DNA from: Unio delphinus
Lineage: Eukaryota; Mollusca; Bivalvia; Unionida; Unionidae
Direction of reading: 5' to 3'
NCBI GenBank assembly: GCA_029339505.1
Contig: JAQISU010000251.1
Coordinates: 460,001 to 524,000 of the forward strand
DNA length: 64,000 nucleotides
Within the stretch, counting starts at the first letter, position 1, and each line of letters opens with the position of its first letter. The position numbers and the translations under genes are program-made. Of the stretch, positions 53,124-60,949 are shown piece after piece. Under the pieces are notes generated by a model. That model worked only from the letters and a program-made list of their open reading frames with translations. It was not told the origin of the DNA and did no database searches.

Positions 53124-54800
53124 TCATGTGAGTATTTCGTATTCCACAGTCCTCCATGACCAAATTTTGACGCAACTCAATTTAACATCCTCGAGAAAAT
53201 CACTTCGTGTTGGACGCCATGAGTTTTTTTCTCTTGCGAAGTGAGCTACCACTGATGGAATAGTAAAACTATCCGTGAGTAGTTTTTCATGGGAATTCTC
53301 CGGTGAAAAATCACTAGCGATTTTTCTCATTCTGTTATCTAATTCTTCAATGCGATATAATTCACCATTTGGTTTTACAAATTGATCGAATTCTTCATCA
53401 CTTCTAAGTAACCACACTGACACAGGATCATCCTTACACAACGCATAAATAGCATCGAATAATCTCTCTTCATAGAAAACATCCCCGACGAACTCCTTAG
53501 GGATATATTTCACGGTTCGTTCTCGTGGAAATATTGTTACCGCAGGTGTCCACGCGTGTTTGTTATGATCAATAATCTGTATTGGCGCTCCATTTTTGTT
53601 ATATTTCGGTTCGTATAAAACCTCTCCGGTTATCGTCATAACGGTTATTGGGAATCGTAATGATGTTTCTAATTTAGCTATATCAGAAATCTTTGCACCA
53701 TGCTGTTTCACTGTCAGTTCCCACTCGGTTATTTTCCTACGTCGCAGATCAGTTAGTTTATTTCCTCGGGATGCATTTGTGAAGTGTTCTATTATTCGTT
53801 CTGCTACACAATTAAGCCCTGACGAATATTTCATAGGAGCTAGTTTTGCGATATCGGGTTTATCATTTAACGGATATATCCGATAAACCATTGCTGTTAC
53901 GGGATAAGATCTTTCGTAGTATGGTTTGTCAATGCCGGTTAGAATCCCTGGTTTGGAATCTCTACTCACAATGACAGCTTTTTTATTCTTGAGGATTGGT
54001 TCAAATTTATCCTTAATAATCCATTTGCCATCGACTTCGATAATGAATTTGATTCGGAAAAAATGCCGTTTTTCCCCAACACGTGAAATTATCACTGCTG
54101 CTTTTTCATCATTCATGGTAGCATCAACAACACCATCAATTCGAAATGTTGACCAACAATAAGATGCTCCATCACGCTTAAATTCATTAAAACAGTCTCT
54201 GATTTTACTAATCATGGCTTTATCAAGAATTGTATTCTTTGGTGTATTAGAAGCTATATCGAGATTGAATTGAGCATCTTTCCAGGGGTAATCTCTCTTG
54301 GACGTTTTTTTTGGTTTATCGAGATTAAATCTAGGATTGATTTTCAATAATCTCTTAAACTCTTTCATGTTTCCGTCTATTGGACGTTTTTTGGGTTTAT
54401 CGAGATTAAATCTAGGATTGATTTTGTTACGTTTTTTTGGTTTATCGAGATTAAATCTAGGATTGATTTTTAATAATCTCTTAAACTCTTTCATGTTTCC
54501 GTCTATTGGACGTTTGTTACGTTTTTTGGGTTTATCGAGATTAAATCTAGGATTGATTTTTAATAATCTTTTAAACTCTTTCATGTTTCCGTCTATTGGA
54601 CGTTTGTTACGTTTTTTTGGTTTATCGAGATTAAATCTAGGATTGATTTTTAATAATCTCTTAAACTCTTTCATGTTTCCGTCTATTGGACGTTTGTTAC
54701 GTTTTTTGGGTTTATCGAGATTAAATCTAGGATTGATTTTTAATAATCTCTTAAACTCCTTATCAGCATTTTTCGAAGGCGTTCTCCCTAATTCCTTCAT
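53124..54800 (-). CDS. N-terminal ORF of the polymerase-helicase, frame-disrupted
   Basis: 558 residues ahead of the catalytic core. Residues 15-165 are a 30-residue tandem repeat containing INPRFNLDKPKK six times, one unit shortened; it is basic and probably disordered. The rest includes GLNCVAERIIEHF, ITGEVLYEPKY and IIDHNKHAW, which I associate with the upstream part of polymerase-helicase proteins of mobile elements, but I cannot assign exonuclease motifs. The frame stops at 53124. The catalytic frame is open from about 53176 and needs a +1 step in 53124-53176, where no A or T run longer than four occurs. Either a disabling indel, a +1 recoding site or an assembly error. The start is ATG, 24 bp from the divergent zinc-protein ATG. 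Confidence 0.75.
   Translation of the reverse strand: MKELGRTPSKNADKEFKRLLKINPRFNLDKPKKRNKRPIDGNMKEFKRLLKINPRFNLDKPKKRNKRPIDGNMKEFKRLLKINPRFNLDKPKKRNKRPIDGNMKEFKRLLKINPRFNLDKPKKRNKINPRFNLDKPKKRPIDGNMKEFKRLLKINPRFNLDKPKKTSKRDYPWKDAQFNLDIASNTPKNTILDKAMISKIRDCFNEFKRDGASYCWSTFRIDGVVDATMNDEKAAVIISRVGEKRHFFRIKFIIEVDGKWIIKDKFEPILKNKKAVIVSRDSKPGILTGIDKPYYERSYPVTAMVYRIYPLNDKPDIAKLAPMKYSSGLNCVAERIIEHFTNASRGNKLTDLRRRKITEWELTVKQHGAKISDIAKLETSLRFPITVMTITGEVLYEPKYNKNGAPIQIIDHNKHAWTPAVTIFPRERTVKYIPKEFVGDVFYEERLFDAIYALCKDDPVSVWLLRSDEEFDQFVKPNGELYRIEELDNRMRKIASDFSPENSHEKLLTDSFTIPSVVAHFAREKNSWRPTRSDFLEDVKLSCVKIWSWRTVEYEILT
54309..54760 (-). repeat. 90-bp in-frame tandem repeat in the polymerase gene
   Basis: Six occurrences of the INPRFNLDKPKK-coding block at 90-bp spacing, one shortened to about 60 bp. 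Units are nearly identical at the nucleotide level, so the expansion is recent. The 169-aa plus-strand frame over it is only its shadow. Confidence 0.95.
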
Positions 54801-54824
54801 GCTATAATTAAAACAAGCATTTTA

Positions 54825-55259
54825 ATGAAAGATTTTTATATAATGAATCACTGCAAGTGGCTTATGATTGGATCAATAACCCCGTGTAACAAATCATGCA
54901 GAAATGAGTTCTGTGGGTATCATATGCAAAGCTTTCGACGTGGAAGCCTTGGTCCGTTACCCTGTATTCTATGTGGAGTTGGGGTCAGGGGAAAATTTCA
55001 GTTGTGTCTAAATTGCGGTGGTAAGCGATACAGGGAGTTGAAGCGATATTATGATAAAAGAATAAAAAATGGACAATCAATCAGAAATTTTGACCCTGAC
55101 GCTGACAAAGTCAGTATTCTTGACGCTGACAAAGTCAGTATTCTTGACGCTGACAAAGTCAGTATCCTTGACAGAGTCAAGGATAAAATCATAAGAACTC
55201 CTCAAGACTACATCGAAAGATTTATCATTAAACCAAACGATGAATTAGACAAACAATAG
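54825..55259 (+). CDS. Cys-rich zinc-binding protein with Asp-rich repeat
   Basis: 144 residues. The N-terminal half has several Cys/His clusters: CNKSCRNEFCGYH, then CILCGVGVRGKFQLCLNCGG, a likely double zinc knuckle. The second half carries DADKVSIL three times, in register with a perfect 24-bp DNA repeat (55098-55169). Small MNHC-starting proteins of this form accompany polymerase-helicase genes in other elements, to my recollection. If so, the ATG at 54843 (MNHCKW) may be the true start. Role unknown, perhaps DNA binding or regulation of the divergently transcribed polymerase. Confidence 0.65.
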   Translation: MKDFYIMNHCKWLMIGSITPCNKSCRNEFCGYHMQSFRRGSLGPLPCILCGVGVRGKFQLCLNCGGKRYRELKRYYDKRIKNGQSIRNFDPDADKVSILDADKVSILDADKVSILDRVKDKIIRTPQDYIERFIIKPNDELDKQ

Positions 55260-55273
55260 TATTATGTATACGA

Positions 55274-55765
55274 ATGAACCAAGAATTCAGACAACACCCT
55301 GTGATCACAAATTATGAAGCATCCAGTGATGGTGTTGTAAGAAACCGCAGACTGAAGAAACCAGTTGGGTGGGATAATGGTATGGGGTATTTGATGTTTG
55401 GTGCTGGAAGGAAGAAATATCTCAATCATCGTTTCGTGTACGAGTGTTTCCATGGATTGATCGAGGATGATTCTGTCATTGATCACAAGGATTCTAATCC
55501 GAAAAACAATTCTTTATCAAATCTGCAGGCTATCACACAAAGTGAAAATTCCGAACGAGGGGGGACTGGGAAATACTCGAAAAAAGCGAGATCTGTGAAA
55601 TCTTTGAATACGATAACTAACGAAGAAAAAATATTTCAATCAATGAATGAAGCCGGTAGGCACTTCGATATTTGTATATCCTCAGTACGAAAAGTTGCAG
55701 AGGGGATTTATCAATCAGCTATTTCAAAAAGGACGAGACAAAAGGTTCAATTTAGTTATGTCTAA
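55274..55765 (+). CDS. HNH homing-type endonuclease (NUMOD4-HNH)
   Basis: 163 residues. A NUMOD4-like start (PVITNYEASSDGVVRNRR, residues 9-26) is followed by an HNH core with NHRFVYECFHG (51-61), DHKDSNPKNNSLSNLQ (70-85), and a C-terminal NUMOD1-like DNA-binding helix region (IFQSMNEAGRHFDICISSVRK, with SMNEAGRHF at 123-131). This is the architecture of phage and large-virus free-standing homing endonucleases, which cut DNA lacking the gene. It is not part of the Polinton core set and is likely a passenger. The frame is intact; start ATG 14 bp after the previous stop. Confidence 0.85.
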   Translation: MNQEFRQHPVITNYEASSDGVVRNRRLKKPVGWDNGMGYLMFGAGRKKYLNHRFVYECFHGLIEDDSVIDHKDSNPKNNSLSNLQAITQSENSERGGTGKYSKKARSVKSLNTITNEEKIFQSMNEAGRHFDICISSVRKVAEGIYQSAISKRTRQKVQFSYV

Positions 55766-55809
55766 TGCGTCATATTTTTCATTTAGAAATATATAATTGT
55801 TATAGAATA

Positions 55810-56166
55810 ATGAATTCTGAAAACATGAATAGCATCATATCCGAGATTTCAAAATTGAAAAGTTGGGATATTGAACTATCAGATGGGTTAAATCCTGATC
55901 AAATCATGTCTGATTTTTAGGACATAGAATACGGAGTTAACAACAATAAATACATGCTACCAAAGAAGTATGCGCTCATCAAAAGAATTCAGAATTCTAT
56001 TAAGGACTCTCTCGCATTCTCCAGTGACGTAAGTGTGTTCGCTCCGTTGTATACCATCGTAGAACGAATACGAAAAGAATTGGGGTACGAATACGAATTG
56101 AAAAAGGAGGTTAATTCTAAAGTTAGAAACCTACGGGCGTTAATTCAAGAAAATGAACAATTTTGA
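55810..56166 (+). pseudogene. Small unknown gene with in-frame TAG
   Basis: One reading frame of 118 codons runs from ATG at 55810 to the stop at 56164-56166, interrupted only by TAG at 55918-55920 (codon 37). The second part, downstream of the TAG, is Lys-rich and probably helical (KELGYEYELKKEVNSKVRNL). No family recognised. The continuous frame on both sides suggests a single nonsense change or read-through. TAG is followed by G, without a strong known read-through context. Confidence 0.5.
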
Positions 56167-56470
56167 TTGACCAACCATTTATCATTATTTGATTGTGACC
56201 GTCCCTCATAGAGATTTTAATTTTTTTTTTAGCATTTTTTGATCAAAACTGTTGAAATCAGTGAATAAAAAATTGATGGCTGGTTCGGATTGATCAAAAA
56301 TAGAATGGGGAAAGTCACAGTATTATTATTATTTATAGCAATTATGTGACTTTCCCCATCATTGAACGAAGCTGTCTCACAGTGAAATAACACTTCCATG
56401 ACCATCCGATGGTGTTAGGTCGGATTGAAAAATTGTTTTGCAATTGAAAAATTGTTTCTGATTTCAAATA
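56167..56470. other. Intergenic region with strong hairpin
   Basis: The longest gene-free stretch inside the element. ATGGGGAAAGTCACA at 56305-56319 is perfectly complementary to TGTGACTTTCCCCAT at 56345-56359, with a 25-nt AT-rich loop. It separates the DNA-handling genes from the virion-gene block. It could be a transcription end, a processing signal or an origin-like structure. Confidence 0.75.
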
Positions 56471-56473
56471 ATG
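56441..56473 (+). promoter_or_regulatory. Shared upstream element, copy 1
   Basis: 33 nt from CAATTGAAAAATTG through TTTCTGATTTCAAATA to the ATG of the next gene. It matches 57472-57504 at 32 of 33 positions, again ending on an ATG. It is probably a promoter or leader common to virion genes. Confidence 0.6.
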
Positions 56474-57439
56474 GTCAATGAAGCATTAACAACCCGATTG
56501 GCTCGTGAACGACTGGATGCAATCAGGAGATTTGTACCAATTCGTGACTCTGTACGGAATAAACTACAACAACGACAGAGTCTTCAGACTGATTTTGCTA
56601 TGGGATCCGAAGAATTGTTTAAACCAGTAACCACAGCAACGAAAGGGATAGAGCGTGCTATACTGGGAGATGTTCCCGAGACGGGAAAATCTGTTATTGG
56701 TGAACTCGAAAAAATAGCAGCGAAAACTGAACAAATGGAATCAAAAGAAATAGTAGATGATTTACGCGTGATATTTAACGAGGCGGGTTTAGCAGCGATT
56801 AATAAGACCGATTCAACAGAAATTCCTGCGCTTGTTGTTACGACTTATGAAAACAGGAAAAATATGTTGAAACCAGAACATCATAAGTTTGTTAGAAATT
56901 TAGATCATGGGGCTGATATATTCTACAAAATCAAAACTGAAAAAACAGGTAGAATTAGGAAGAAGGATAACGCATCATATATTGAATATCGAAAAGCGGT
57001 GGATATAGTGTATAATCAATACGAAGAGTTTAAACAACAACAAAAACCACGAAAATTGCGAGGAAGGCGACAGCAACCTGCAAAGAAAATATCTTTTTCA
57101 CCTAAAAAACAACTACCACCTGATGATGATATTCTTGATTATTTACAAAAAGCCAATTTAGAAGAAATGAAAAAAATGGATGTAGCAATGGGTTATAGCG
57201 GAAGCGGATTGCAATATTTCAGTGAGAATCCAAGGATTTCATGTCCTGGTAGTGTTCTCAGTGATATATCACGATTAGAAGTTCTTGTAGGAGGGTTCCG
57301 AGCTGGAAATAACTCACCGGAAATAATTAATGAAGCATCTGATATCTGTAGACGGTTATTTGCCGGCGTTATCATGGATATCAAAACATATCGAGATTTC
57401 ATTGGCGAGTTAGTGGAAAGTGGGTATCACAGTGATTAA
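56471..57439 (+). CDS. Unknown protein at the head of the virion-gene block
   Basis: 322 residues, soluble and helical in appearance. The N-terminus is Arg/Glu-rich and there is a basic linker KPRKLRGRRQQPAKK near residues 195-209. A C-terminal Gly-rich SGSGLQYFSENPRISC near 247-262 introduces a conserved-looking helical tail. Polintons of several animals have a protein with a similar 'G.GL.YF..P..L' C-terminal region before the core-protein gene, but I know no function. First gene after the hairpin, preceded by the 33-nt shared element. Most likely a structural or assembly protein. Confidence 0.6.
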   Translation: MVNEALTTRLARERLDAIRRFVPIRDSVRNKLQQRQSLQTDFAMGSEELFKPVTTATKGIERAILGDVPETGKSVIGELEKIAAKTEQMESKEIVDDLRVIFNEAGLAAINKTDSTEIPALVVTTYENRKNMLKPEHHKFVRNLDHGADIFYKIKTEKTGRIRKKDNASYIEYRKAVDIVYNQYEEFKQQQKPRKLRGRRQQPAKKISFSPKKQLPPDDDILDYLQKANLEEMKKMDVAMGYSGSGLQYFSENPRISCPGSVLSDISRLEVLVGGFRAGNNSPEIINEASDICRRLFAGVIMDIKTYRDFIGELVESGYHSD

Positions 57440-57456
57440 TCACCGGGATTGAATAA

Positions 57457-57470
57457 AAACGCTAGCGTTT
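57457..57470. promoter_or_regulatory. Palindrome AAACGCTAGCGTTT, copy 3
   Basis: A 14-bp core of the 16-bp palindrome, here between genes and only 2 bp ahead of the second 33-nt upstream element. Confidence 0.6.
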
Positions 57471-57471
57471 C

Positions 57472-57504
57472 CAATTGAAAAATGGTTTCTGATTTCAAAT
57501 AATG
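57472..57504 (+). promoter_or_regulatory. Shared upstream element, copy 2
   Basis: Same 33 nt as 56441-56473 with one change (T to G), ending on the ATG at 57502. A shortened form, GTTTATGATTTCACGAT, lies at 57954-57970 before the capsid gene. Confidence 0.6.
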
Positions 57505-57948
57505 ATCATACACTACAATCATGATAAACCAACCCCCGTCTACGTAGTTAATTCACGGTTTCCGGTTTATAGAGCATACTACGGAGATGGTTTAGGCAAT
57601 ACCATTGCAGGGTTATTTGCGAGAATGGCTCCAAAAGTGATGCCGTTAGCTAAACAACTAGGAATGAAAGCAATTGAAGTTATTCGTGATAAGGGTATTG
57701 GTGCTGTTGGAGATCTTGCTGGAAAAGCATTTTCAACTGCGAAGAATAAATTAACATCATTAGTGAAATCACGAAGTGATTTACGAAAAAAGAAACCGTT
57801 ACCATCTACAGCACAGATGCCTGCAAGTGTTAGTAGAATTATAAATAACGCAGTAGACGAAAAATTAGCGTCGATGGCTTTAACCCCCGACCAAAGCAAT
57901 ATTGCAAATATGATAGCAGGAAGCGGCTTTAAAAAACTACGTCGATGA
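57502..57948 (+). CDS. Small basic core/minor capsid-like protein
   Basis: 148 residues. A central YGDGLGNTIAGLFARMAP (residues 27-44) opens a long hydrophobic-amphipathic segment running through PLAKQLGMKAIEVIRDKG. A basic SLVKSRSDLRKKKPLP follows, and the chain ends SGFKKLRR. The 'G.GLG...GLF...P...P..K..G..A...G....D' pattern is one I associate with the small protein preceding the capsid gene in many Polintons, comparable in place and character to adenovirus core/minor proteins (pX or pVII). It may bind DNA or membranes inside the particle. Confidence 0.6.
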   Translation: MIIHYNHDKPTPVYVVNSRFPVYRAYYGDGLGNTIAGLFARMAPKVMPLAKQLGMKAIEVIRDKGIGAVGDLAGKAFSTAKNKLTSLVKSRSDLRKKKPLPSTAQMPASVSRIINNAVDEKLASMALTPDQSNIANMIAGSGFKKLRR

Positions 57949-57994
57949 AAATCGTTTATGATTTCACGATTTAGACTCTGATAAATAGAATAAA

Positions 57995-59410
57995 ATGTTC
58001 AAAAAATCACATGATCCGGCGTTTGATATAGACGCCCCAGTTGGCAAGGATGATTCTGTACGCGATTATCAATATTACGCTTATCATGCAATAGACGCAA
58101 ATAGTCGATCGCGAATTGAACTTCAAGTCCATGATACCAGTAAATATTTTTTGCCCTGTGAAGCGTTTATTGAAGTAGAAGGAGAACTTGTAACAGCTGC
58201 TGATACTACTGCTGTACCAGCACCGTTTCCAGCTGGTACTCAAGTCGGTTTTGTCAATAATGGTATCATGGCGTTATTTGAGAGTGCAAAATATCTCATT
58301 GATGGAAAAGAAATCGAGTCGACAGATCGCGATGTTGATGTGGCTACAACAATAATCGGGTTAGCGAGATATTCCGATGATTATACAAGATCAGCAGGAC
58401 CTTCTATGATGTTTGCAAAAGATGCTACAAATACCGCTGGAGGAAAACAATTCGTTGTAAGACGACCAAATGATCGTGCTGCTAACCCTGCTCCTGCTGG
58501 TATCGAAGATATGATTATAAACAACGATGTTAATTTCAATCTAGGGGCTGCAACACGTATTTCAATGTTGCAAGGATCGCGTAAATCATTTTCATGCGCG
58601 ATTCCACTGCATCACATATTTGGATTCTGTAGAAACGTCCGAAAAGTTATTTATGGGGCGAAGCATACAGTATCGCTTGTACGAAAGAGTGATGATAGTG
58701 ACGCAATCTGGAGGATTCCAGCAGATGTTGCAAATCCAAATGCTGATGCCGGTAAAGTCAATTTAACAAAAATATAATTGTGGATGCCAGTGTTGACTCC
58801 AGCAATCACCGCAGAAGAACGATTACTATCATTTATGGACCAAGGAGGAAAGTCGTTGTTGAGTTGGCTAACCGTGAGTACAGATGTGAAGCAATCAAAT
58901 CTGAACGGGTTATTCACGTGGAATCTAGCATCAAAACAAGGTGTTGCTGCGCCACGTCATATATTTATTGCGTTACAGGATAACACACGAGTTGGCAATC
59001 AACTCTCCAGCCATATGATATTTGATCAGTTAGGTGTGAAAGACGTCTCACTGAGAATAAACGGCCAACAGGAACCATCCGAGGATATACAACTTAATTA
59101 CACAGAAAATCATATTGCACGCGTGTATCATCGTCTGTTGTCATTTATGGCACGTGATCAAAATGTCGATACTGGTTTGCAAATATCACAATATGATTTT
59201 AAAAATCTGTATCCGATCTATTACTTCTCACTGGAACATCTTGATTTAACAAGACAGTCCGTCGTTGATATACACTTTAGAGCTAATGTGACTCGTGGTG
59301 CTATTGCTAATTATAGAGCGGTTGCTGTCATTCTCAGTGATAAATCAATGCTACTTGAAGGTGTTGGTGGAAGAATGAGAGTGGTAGATGCCCCAGTGGA
59401 AAACATGTAA
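57995..59410 (+). pseudogene. Double-jelly-roll major capsid protein with in-frame TAA
   Basis: A single frame codes 260 residues, then TAA at 58775-58777, then 211 more codons to the natural stop, for about 471 residues in all, near the usual size for Polinton capsid proteins. Recognisable segments are FVNNGIMALFESAKYLIDG and IPLHHIFGFC.RNVRKVIYGAKHTVSLVRK in the first part, and LYPIYYFSLEHLD and a final jelly-roll strand region ANYRAVAVILSDKSMLLEG in the second. The downstream ORF has an ATG (58784) just after the stop, but half a capsid would not assemble. Read as a nonsense mutation; an assembly error or suppression cannot be excluded. Preceded by a short form of the shared upstream element. 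Confidence 0.85.
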
Positions 59411-59450
59411 TTGAAATTGTAAACGATTTAGAATCAATCAATTATGTATA

Positions 59451-60446
59451 ATGTCATATAGTGTTATTAGTGTTGCGTTAACTCCCGGTCAATTAAAAAA
59501 ATTGCAATCGGAATCAGCTAAAAAGTGTGGAACCACAATCACGTTGAAACCCAACCAAATGACTGGTGGTGCAAATAAACTATCGCTGACAACTCGTCAA
59601 ATAAAACATTTCAATGATGCACTTGCAGCCAAAAAAGGTGTTCAGATTACTCTCTCTGCAGCTGCTATCAAAAATATGATTAAAACAGGCGGTATATTTC
59701 CGTTGTTAGCTGCGATTCCAGCATTGATTGCAGCAGCAGCCCCAGCGGTGGCTAAAGCGGCAGCGTTAGGAGCCGTTGGTACTGCAGCAGGAATGGCACT
59801 AAAGAAGGCAACTGGGAAAGGATATAAAAAAGGGAAAGGGTCTAAGACTACCAGGAACCCCGTATTCGTGGTACAGCGGGAGATCCGTGAACGGATCGGG
59901 TCTAAGACTACCAGGAACCCCGTATTCGTGGTACAGCGGGAGATCCGTGAACGGATCGGGTCTAAGACTACCAGGAACGATTTATTAATTGAGGAACCTA
60001 TGGTTCCCATGTCCAATTTTGATTTAATGGATGCGGCTAAAAAACTAGTGATTAAAAATTTCAGAGGTGTTTTTATGAAAGATCAATTACCACATCAACC
60101 AAACAAAACTGAAACAGGTATTATTAATCTCGATAACAGCACCGGACCTGGTACTCACTGGGTTGCATACGCTATTGATCCACGTGGGATTGTTTATTTC
60201 GATTCATATGGATTAGCCCCACCAAAAGAGTTTATGCGGTATATAAAAACCCTTCCAATGAAGACTTGGTATTCTACGCTACCAACACAACAAATGAATG
60301 ACCCACCAATATGTGGCAGCGAAGTATTAAATGTCCTTGACGCTATTTCTAACTCCTTGAGTAACCCAAGCGGAAAACCACCACATGTTGTCGTGAATGA
60401 ATACACTAGCAATCGCTTTTTAGAGAGAGAAAGAGTTTTACAATAA
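59451..60446 (+). CDS. Minor-protein-like region fused to adenain-like cysteine protease
   Basis: 331 residues. The N-terminal 125 have LTPGQLKKL, LTTRQIKHFNDA and LSAAAIKNM repeats, followed by a hydrophobic Ala-rich segment after GGIFPLLAAIP. The pattern is seen in Polinton minor capsid proteins. The C-terminal half is a Ulp1/adenain-type protease with H236 (THWVAY), D251 (YFDSYG), Q280/281 and nucleophile C288 (PPICGSEV). It would mature capsid proteins. Between them a 60-bp unit (59837-59956, GSKTTRNPVFVVQREIRERI) is duplicated in frame. Fusion of a substrate-like region and protease in one chain is unusual; the duplicated linker might be a cleavage site. Frame intact. Confidence 0.8.
   Translation: MSYSVISVALTPGQLKKLQSESAKKCGTTITLKPNQMTGGANKLSLTTRQIKHFNDALAAKKGVQITLSAAAIKNMIKTGGIFPLLAAIPALIAAAAPAVAKAAALGAVGTAAGMALKKATGKGYKKGKGSKTTRNPVFVVQREIRERIGSKTTRNPVFVVQREIRERIGSKTTRNDLLIEEPMVPMSNFDLMDAAKKLVIKNFRGVFMKDQLPHQPNKTETGIINLDNSTGPGTHWVAYAIDPRGIVYFDSYGLAPPKEFMRYIKTLPMKTWYSTLPTQQMNDPPICGSEVLNVLDAISNSLSNPSGKPPHVVVNEYTSNRFLERERVLQ
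59837..59977 (+). repeat. 60-bp in-frame tandem duplication
   Basis: Two identical 60-bp units and a 21-bp partial third unit ('gggtctaagactaccaggaa') in the protease gene linker. Identity is complete by eye, so the event is recent. Confidence 0.95.
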
Positions 60447-60447
60447 C

Positions 60448-60942
60448 ATGATTGATATTTGGGGGAGATCTTCGAAACCCAAACCCGATGGCACTGCACC
60501 ACCTGATTCTGTCAAGGATATAAAAAAAATAATTGAAGATGAAATCGCTGAGACGTTAAATTTAACAAGTGTTGATCCTAATGAAATAGTTGTATTTCAA
60601 GACAAACAGGGTAAATTGAAATCCAGTGATGTGTCATTGGATGATATTTTAGTTAAACAACGAAACGCAATCGAGAACACCGTTGCGTTATTTTCCGATC
60701 AGGGTAAATTGAAAACCAGTAATATTTCTCTGGATGATATTTTGGTTAAACAACAAAACGCAATCGAGGATACTATCGCGTTATTTTCCGATCAGGGTAA
60801 ACTCAAACCGGGTGTACTCGTTTCGACGATTACAGATCGATTAAAAACTCTCAACGATGAGTTAAAAAATTTTGTGGTTGTACTGGCAACGCTTGAATCT
60901 AAAATTGAAGAAAACGAAAAAATTTTTTTCACTTTTTCGTAG
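60448..60942 (+). CDS. Repeat-containing fibre-like protein
   Basis: 164 residues, beginning one base after the protease stop. Residues about 48-118 are a 31-residue repeat (QGKLK.S..SLDDILVKQ.N, then AIE.T.ALFSD) present 2.3 times, followed by a heptad-like C-terminus (ITDRLKTLNDELKNF...LESKIEENEK) that should form a coiled coil. Repeats plus a coiled coil and a place beside capsid genes suggest a trimeric spike or fibre, but no family is recognised. The next gene starts 7 bp on. Ends in a T-rich tract. Confidence 0.5.
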   Translation: MIDIWGRSSKPKPDGTAPPDSVKDIKKIIEDEIAETLNLTSVDPNEIVVFQDKQGKLKSSDVSLDDILVKQRNAIENTVALFSDQGKLKTSNISLDDILVKQQNAIEDTIALFSDQGKLKPGVLVSTITDRLKTLNDELKNFVVVLATLESKIEENEKIFFTFS

Positions 60943-60949
60943 AAACATC

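Noticed and set aside
54298..54807. 169-aa plus-strand frame with repeated 'GLSRLNLGLI'
   Set aside because: Antisense shadow of the 90-bp repeat in the polymerase gene.
60872..60949. N-terminal extension of the beta-sandwich-like protein from GTG at 60872
   Set aside because: No ATG; it overlaps the end of the previous gene out of frame. The ATG at 60950 is preferred.
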